Positions 60,898 to 64,000 of a stretch of 64,000 nt of DNA are shown one piece after another. The position numbers and the translations under genes are program-made. This DNA comes from Actinomycetota bacterium (GTDB lineage: Bacteria; Actinomycetota; Nitriliruptoria; Nitriliruptorales; Nitriliruptoraceae), in the NCBI GenBank assembly GCA_019347575.1, contig JAHWKY010000016.1, forward strand, positions 1 to 64,000, written 5' to 3'. Below the pieces are notes generated by a model that saw only the letters and a program-made list of their open reading frames with translations, had not been told where the DNA came from and did no database searches. The first letter of the stretch is position 1. Every line of letters begins with the position of its first letter.

Positions 60898-63273
60898 GTG
60901 ACGGGTGAGGCAGCAGCTGGCGGCGTCGGTGCCCGCGTGCGCCGCAACGAGGACCGCCGCCACCTGCGCGGTGAAGGCGAGTTCGTCGCGGACATCAAGC
61001 TGCCCCGCATGCGCGACGTCGCGTTCGTGCGCAGCCCCATCGCCCACGGTCGCATCCGTGGCATCGACCCGCCCCCCGGGGCCCCCGTCGGCAGCATCTG
61101 GACCGCTGCCGACCTGCGAGGGCTCACCTCGCCCATCGTCGCGGTCTCGGGCCGACCCGGGTTCCGGCCGTCGGAGTACCCGATCCTGTCGGGCGACAAG
61201 GTCCGGTTCGTCGGCGAGACCGTCGCCCTCGCCATCGCCGACGACCGTGCCGCCGCCGAGGATCTCGCCGAGCAGGTCTTCGTCGACCTCGAGGAGCTCC
61301 CCGCGGTCGTCGACTGGCGCACCGCCCTGGCCGACGGCGCCCCGCGACTGCACGAGGACTGGCCCGACAACCGCTTCATCGCGTACGAGGTCGACCTCGG
61401 GGACATCGAGTCGGCACGTCGTGACGCGCACGTGACGATCACGCGCGAGTACTCGATGGGACGCATGTCGGGGGTGCCGCTGGAGTGCCGGGGCGTGGTC
61501 GCCTACCACGACACGCGTGCCGACCAGCTCGTGGTGTACAGCTCGACCCAGTGGCCTCACGTGCTGCGCACCAAGCTCGCCGAGTTGCTCGGGATCGAGG
61601 AACGTCGTCTGCGCGTGATCGCGCCCGACGTCGGCGGCGGCTTCGGGATCAAGAACAACGTCTACCCCGAGGAGGTCGCGCTGGGCGCGTTGGCGTTGCG
61701 GCTGGGTCACCCCGTTCGCTGGATCGAGGACCGCTGGGAGCACCTGGTCGGCAGCGCGCAGGCACGCGACCACCACTACGTCATCACGGCACACGCGGCC
61801 GCCGACGGCACGCTGCTGGGGCTCGAGGCGGCGATCACCGTGAACGCCGGTGCGTACTCGGTGTGGCCATGGACCGCCGCGATGGAGGCTGGCATGGCGT
61901 CGGGGATCATCCCCGGGCCCTACCAGCTGCGCAACTACCGCTTCAGCGCCACCACGGTCGCGACCAACACCACCCCCCTCGGGCCGTACCGGGGCGTCGC
62001 CCGGCCGGGCGCGTGCTTCGCGATCGAGCGCACCATCGACGAGGTCGCCCACGAGCTCGGGCTCGAGCCCCGCGACGTCCGTCTGCGCAACGTCGTCCCC
62101 CCCGACCGGTTCCCGTACGAGTCGGTCACCGGGATGATCTACGACAGCGGCGACTACCCCGGCATGGTCACCGCCGCGGCTGCCGCCATCGATCACGACC
62201 GTGTGCGCGAGGAGCAGCGCAGCGCGGCCGTCACCACGCGCCGCATCGGCCTGGGCTACGCGTCCTACACGGAGCAGACCGCCCACGGCGTCGAGGAGTG
62301 GGACAAGCGCGGGCTGCCGGTCGTGTTCGGCTTCGAGGCAGCACGCGTCGCGCTCGACCCCAGCGGCAGCCTCACGGTCGACGTGGGCATCCAGTCCCAC
62401 GGCCAGGGCCTCGAGACCACGCTGGCGCAGGTGGCCAACGAGGTGCTCGGGATCCCACCCCAGCAGGTCACCGTCCGCCACGGCGACACGGCCGTCTCGC
62501 CCTACGGCATGGGCACGTTCGCGTCCCGCTCGATGGTCATGGCGGGCGGCGCCACCTACCGGGCGTGCGAACAGCTCGCGAGCAAGATCGCCACGATCGG
62601 GGCGGCGCTGCTCGGGTGCGACCCCACCGACGTCCGCTTCGCCGATGGCCAGGTCACCGGCCCCGATGGCGCCGTGACCCTCGCCGAGATCGCCGACGCC
62701 GCGTACCTACACGTCGGCCGCATCCCGCCCGAGATCGAGCCCGGCCTCGAGGTGACCTACCGCTACCGCCCCGAGGTCGGCACCGGCACCTTCTCCAGCT
62801 CCACCCACGTCGCCAAGGTGGAGGTCGACACCGAGACCGGCGACATCCGCATCCTCGACTACCTCGTCGTCGAGGACTGCGGCAAGGTCGTCAACCCGAT
62901 GATCGTCGACGGGCAGGTCCACGGAGGCGTCGCTCAGGGCATCGGCCAGGCGCTGTACGAGGAGTCGCGCTACGACCCCGAGGGGCAACCGCGCTGCACG
63001 ACGTTCATGGACTACCTGCTGCCGGGCAGCACCGAGGTGCCTGACATCCGCATCGAGCACCGCGAGACGCTGTCGCCTTTCACCGTCCTCGGCATGAAGG
63101 GCATGGGCGAGGGCGGGGCGATCGCGCCCCCCGCCGCGATCGCCAACGCCGTCACCGACGCACTGCGCCCACTCGGTGTGTCGATCGGGTGGACACCCAT
63201 CACGCCGGCCTCCGTCTGGCTGGCCATCCAGGACGCGGCCGAAGCGTCCGAGACCGTGGAGGGCCGTGGGTGA
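60898..63273 (+). CDS. Xanthine dehydrogenase-family molybdenum hydroxylase, large (Mo-binding) subunit
   Basis: The 791-aa protein starts at a GTG and has the small a/b hammerhead domain (RRNEDRRHLRGEGEFVADI; YPILSGDKVRFVGETVALAIADD). The molybdopterin-binding domain follows (APDVGGGFGIKNN, TPLGPYRGVARPGACFAIERTIDEVA, HGQGLETTLAQVANEVLG), with the catalytic Glu738 in GMGEGGAIAPP. The active loop PYRG is of the xanthine dehydrogenase/aldehyde oxidase type rather than the CO dehydrogenase type. It hydroxylates an N-heterocycle, aromatic acid or aldehyde; the substrate is unknown. Its stop overlaps the FAD subunit start. Confidence 0.92.
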   Translation: MTGEAAAGGVGARVRRNEDRRHLRGEGEFVADIKLPRMRDVAFVRSPIAHGRIRGIDPPPGAPVGSIWTAADLRGLTSPIVAVSGRPGFRPSEYPILSGDKVRFVGETVALAIADDRAAAEDLAEQVFVDLEELPAVVDWRTALADGAPRLHEDWPDNRFIAYEVDLGDIESARRDAHVTITREYSMGRMSGVPLECRGVVAYHDTRADQLVVYSSTQWPHVLRTKLAELLGIEERRLRVIAPDVGGGFGIKNNVYPEEVALGALALRLGHPVRWIEDRWEHLVGSAQARDHHYVITAHAAADGTLLGLEAAITVNAGAYSVWPWTAAMEAGMASGIIPGPYQLRNYRFSATTVATNTTPLGPYRGVARPGACFAIERTIDEVAHELGLEPRDVRLRNVVPPDRFPYESVTGMIYDSGDYPGMVTAAAAAIDHDRVREEQRSAAVTTRRIGLGYASYTEQTAHGVEEWDKRGLPVVFGFEAARVALDPSGSLTVDVGIQSHGQGLETTLAQVANEVLGIPPQQVTVRHGDTAVSPYGMGTFASRSMVMAGGATYRACEQLASKIATIGAALLGCDPTDVRFADGQVTGPDGAVTLAEIADAAYLHVGRIPPEIEPGLEVTYRYRPEVGTGTFSSSTHVAKVEVDTETGDIRILDYLVVEDCGKVVNPMIVDGQVHGGVAQGIGQALYEESRYDPEGQPRCTTFMDYLLPGSTEVPDIRIEHRETLSPFTVLGMKGMGEGGAIAPPAAIANAVTDALRPLGVSIGWTPITPASVWLAIQDAAEASETVEGRG

Positions 63274-64000
63274 AGCCGCCACCGTTCGAGTACCTACGCC
63301 CCGACAGCGAGGACGAGGCCGTGGCGGCGCTCGCCGAGCACGGGGACGCGGCGAAGATCCTCGGTGGCGGACAGAGTCTCGTCCCGTTGCTGAACCTGCG
63401 CCTGACCTACCCCGAGGTACTCATCGACGTGGGCGCCGTGGCATCGCTACGCGCGAGCAGTGATGACGGCGGCCCCGTCCGTCTCGGTGCGACGACCACG
63501 CACGCCACCATCGAGGACCGCGCCATCCCGGACCCGACCGACGGCCTGCTGGGTCGCGTCGCCCGCGGCATCGGCTACCGCGCCATCCGCACGCGCGGCA
63601 CGCTCGCCGGCAGCCTCGTGCACGCCGACCCGTCGGCGGAGTGGCCCGTGGTGATGGCGGCGCTCGGCGCCAGCGTCGAGGTGCGTTCCGCCAGAGGCCG
63701 CCGGTCGGTGCCCGTGAGGGAGCTGTACGCGGGCTACTTCGTCACGACCCTCGAGGCCGACGAGCTCGTGATCGGCGTCGACATCCCGCGGCTCGAGCCG
63801 GGTACGCGCTGGGGGTTCCGCAAGCAGGCGCGCAAGTTCGGCGAGTTCGCGGATGCGCTCGCGGTTGTGCTCGTGGACGTCGATCCCGATGGGGGCGTTC
63901 GGGGCGCGCGGCTGTGGCTCGGGGCGGCGGCCGAGGTGCCCCTCCACGTCGACGCCGCCGGGGACGCGTTGGTGGGGGCCGCCTGGGACGAGGACACGCG
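63270..64000 (+). CDS. Molybdenum hydroxylase FAD-binding (medium) subunit, partial at window end
   Basis: The GTG at 63270 overlaps the large-subunit stop (GTGA). About 243 codons are visible before the edge. The product begins KPPPFEYLRPDSEDEAVAAL, then LGGGQSLVPLLNLRLTYPEVLIDV for the FAD loop, RAIRTRGTLAGSLVHADPSAEWP for the second FAD-binding segment and WGFRKQARKFGEFADALAVVLV. This is the CoxM/XdhB fold that passes electrons from iron-sulfur clusters to the acceptor. The iron-sulfur subunit gene is expected just beyond the window. Confidence 0.92.
   Translation, partial: MKPPPFEYLRPDSEDEAVAALAEHGDAAKILGGGQSLVPLLNLRLTYPEVLIDVGAVASLRASSDDGGPVRLGATTTHATIEDRAIPDPTDGLLGRVARGIGYRAIRTRGTLAGSLVHADPSAEWPVVMAALGASVEVRSARGRRSVPVRELYAGYFVTTLEADELVIGVDIPRLEPGTRWGFRKQARKFGEFADALAVVLVDVDPDGGVRGARLWLGAAAEVPLHVDAAGDALVGAAWDEDT

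Noticed and set aside
60691-62481. A 596-codon minus-strand frame opposite the molybdenum hydroxylase
   Set aside because: The plus-strand product has the hydroxylase motifs throughout; the antisense frame has none.
1-64000. tRNA, rRNA, CRISPR or complete insertion sequence
   Set aside because: Scanning by eye I saw no T-loop-like cloverleaf set, rRNA segment, regularly spaced repeat array or transposase with DDE motifs. A covariance-model search could still find a missed tRNA.

Overview
This is 64 kb of very GC-rich DNA with dense genes, many GTG and TTG starts and many 4-bp start/stop overlaps. Secreted lipoproteins share an ACGGDD-type lipobox, and one envelope protein carries three cell-wall-binding type-2 repeats fused to a peptidoglycan-binding domain and an L,D-transpeptidase. 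These traits suggest a free-living Actinomycetota, perhaps of the Nitriliruptoria/Egibacter type; the placement is inference. I saw no rRNA, tRNA, CRISPR array or intact transposase. A decayed HNH-endonuclease fragment lies at the left edge.

Layout. 0-12 kb: histidine phosphatase, metallo-hydrolase, exonuclease III, a three-gene phosphotransferase/unknown/amine-oxidase operon, an aldehyde dehydrogenase divergent from an ATP-dependent DNA ligase, and the cwb2-LDT wall protein. 12-18 kb: serine hydrolase plus a coupled 75-aa membrane protein, sulfatase, LytR-CpsA-Psr protein and a YceH-like protein. 18-26 kb: a heterodimeric ABC exporter and a betaine/choline-type osmolyte importer. 26-33 kb: acyl-CoA dehydrogenase, FmdB-like zinc ribbon, GH3 glucosidase, amidohydrolase, GAF-ANTAR regulator and a degenerate Ser/Thr kinase. 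33-42 kb: secreted M14 carboxypeptidase, DrrAB-type exporter, CsbD, CBS protein, MEDS histidine kinase, VOC protein and an MFS_3 exporter. 42-51 kb: ArsR with its operator, and a seven-gene dipeptide-transport-type operon ending in a TauE/SafE permease and an MFS carrier, divergent from an aspartate-dehydrogenase-like gene. 58.9-64 kb: a UbiX/flavin-binding pair divergent from a FadR-type GntR regulator and the start of a molybdenum hydroxylase operon that runs off the window.

The most unusual part is 51.2-59 kb. A secreted Asp-box propeller gene (51238-53178) and a secreted subtilase gene (56410-58812) encode unrelated mature proteins. They share a duplicated upstream cassette of about 130 bp, roughly 90% identical, that extends into the first eight codons of the signal peptides (MRPIARPL). 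Inside the cassette is a 26-bp dyad in which the two copies differ by a compensating pair of bases, and a short open frame of 25-26 codons in which nearly all differences are synonymous or conservative. Between the two secreted genes lies a large AAA/LuxR-family regulator (53526-56348). I infer a small secretion regulon with a reusable control/leader/signal-peptide module; the regulator-target link is not shown directly.

Other regulatory signals: a shared palindromic promoter motif in front of the aldehyde dehydrogenase and the amidohydrolase, two related GntR-type sites flanking the GntR gene, an ArsR dyad, a promoter-proximal dyad at 2463-2490, and several strong hairpins at convergent gene ends. 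One extragenic 20-bp palindrome family occurs three times, only between convergent genes.
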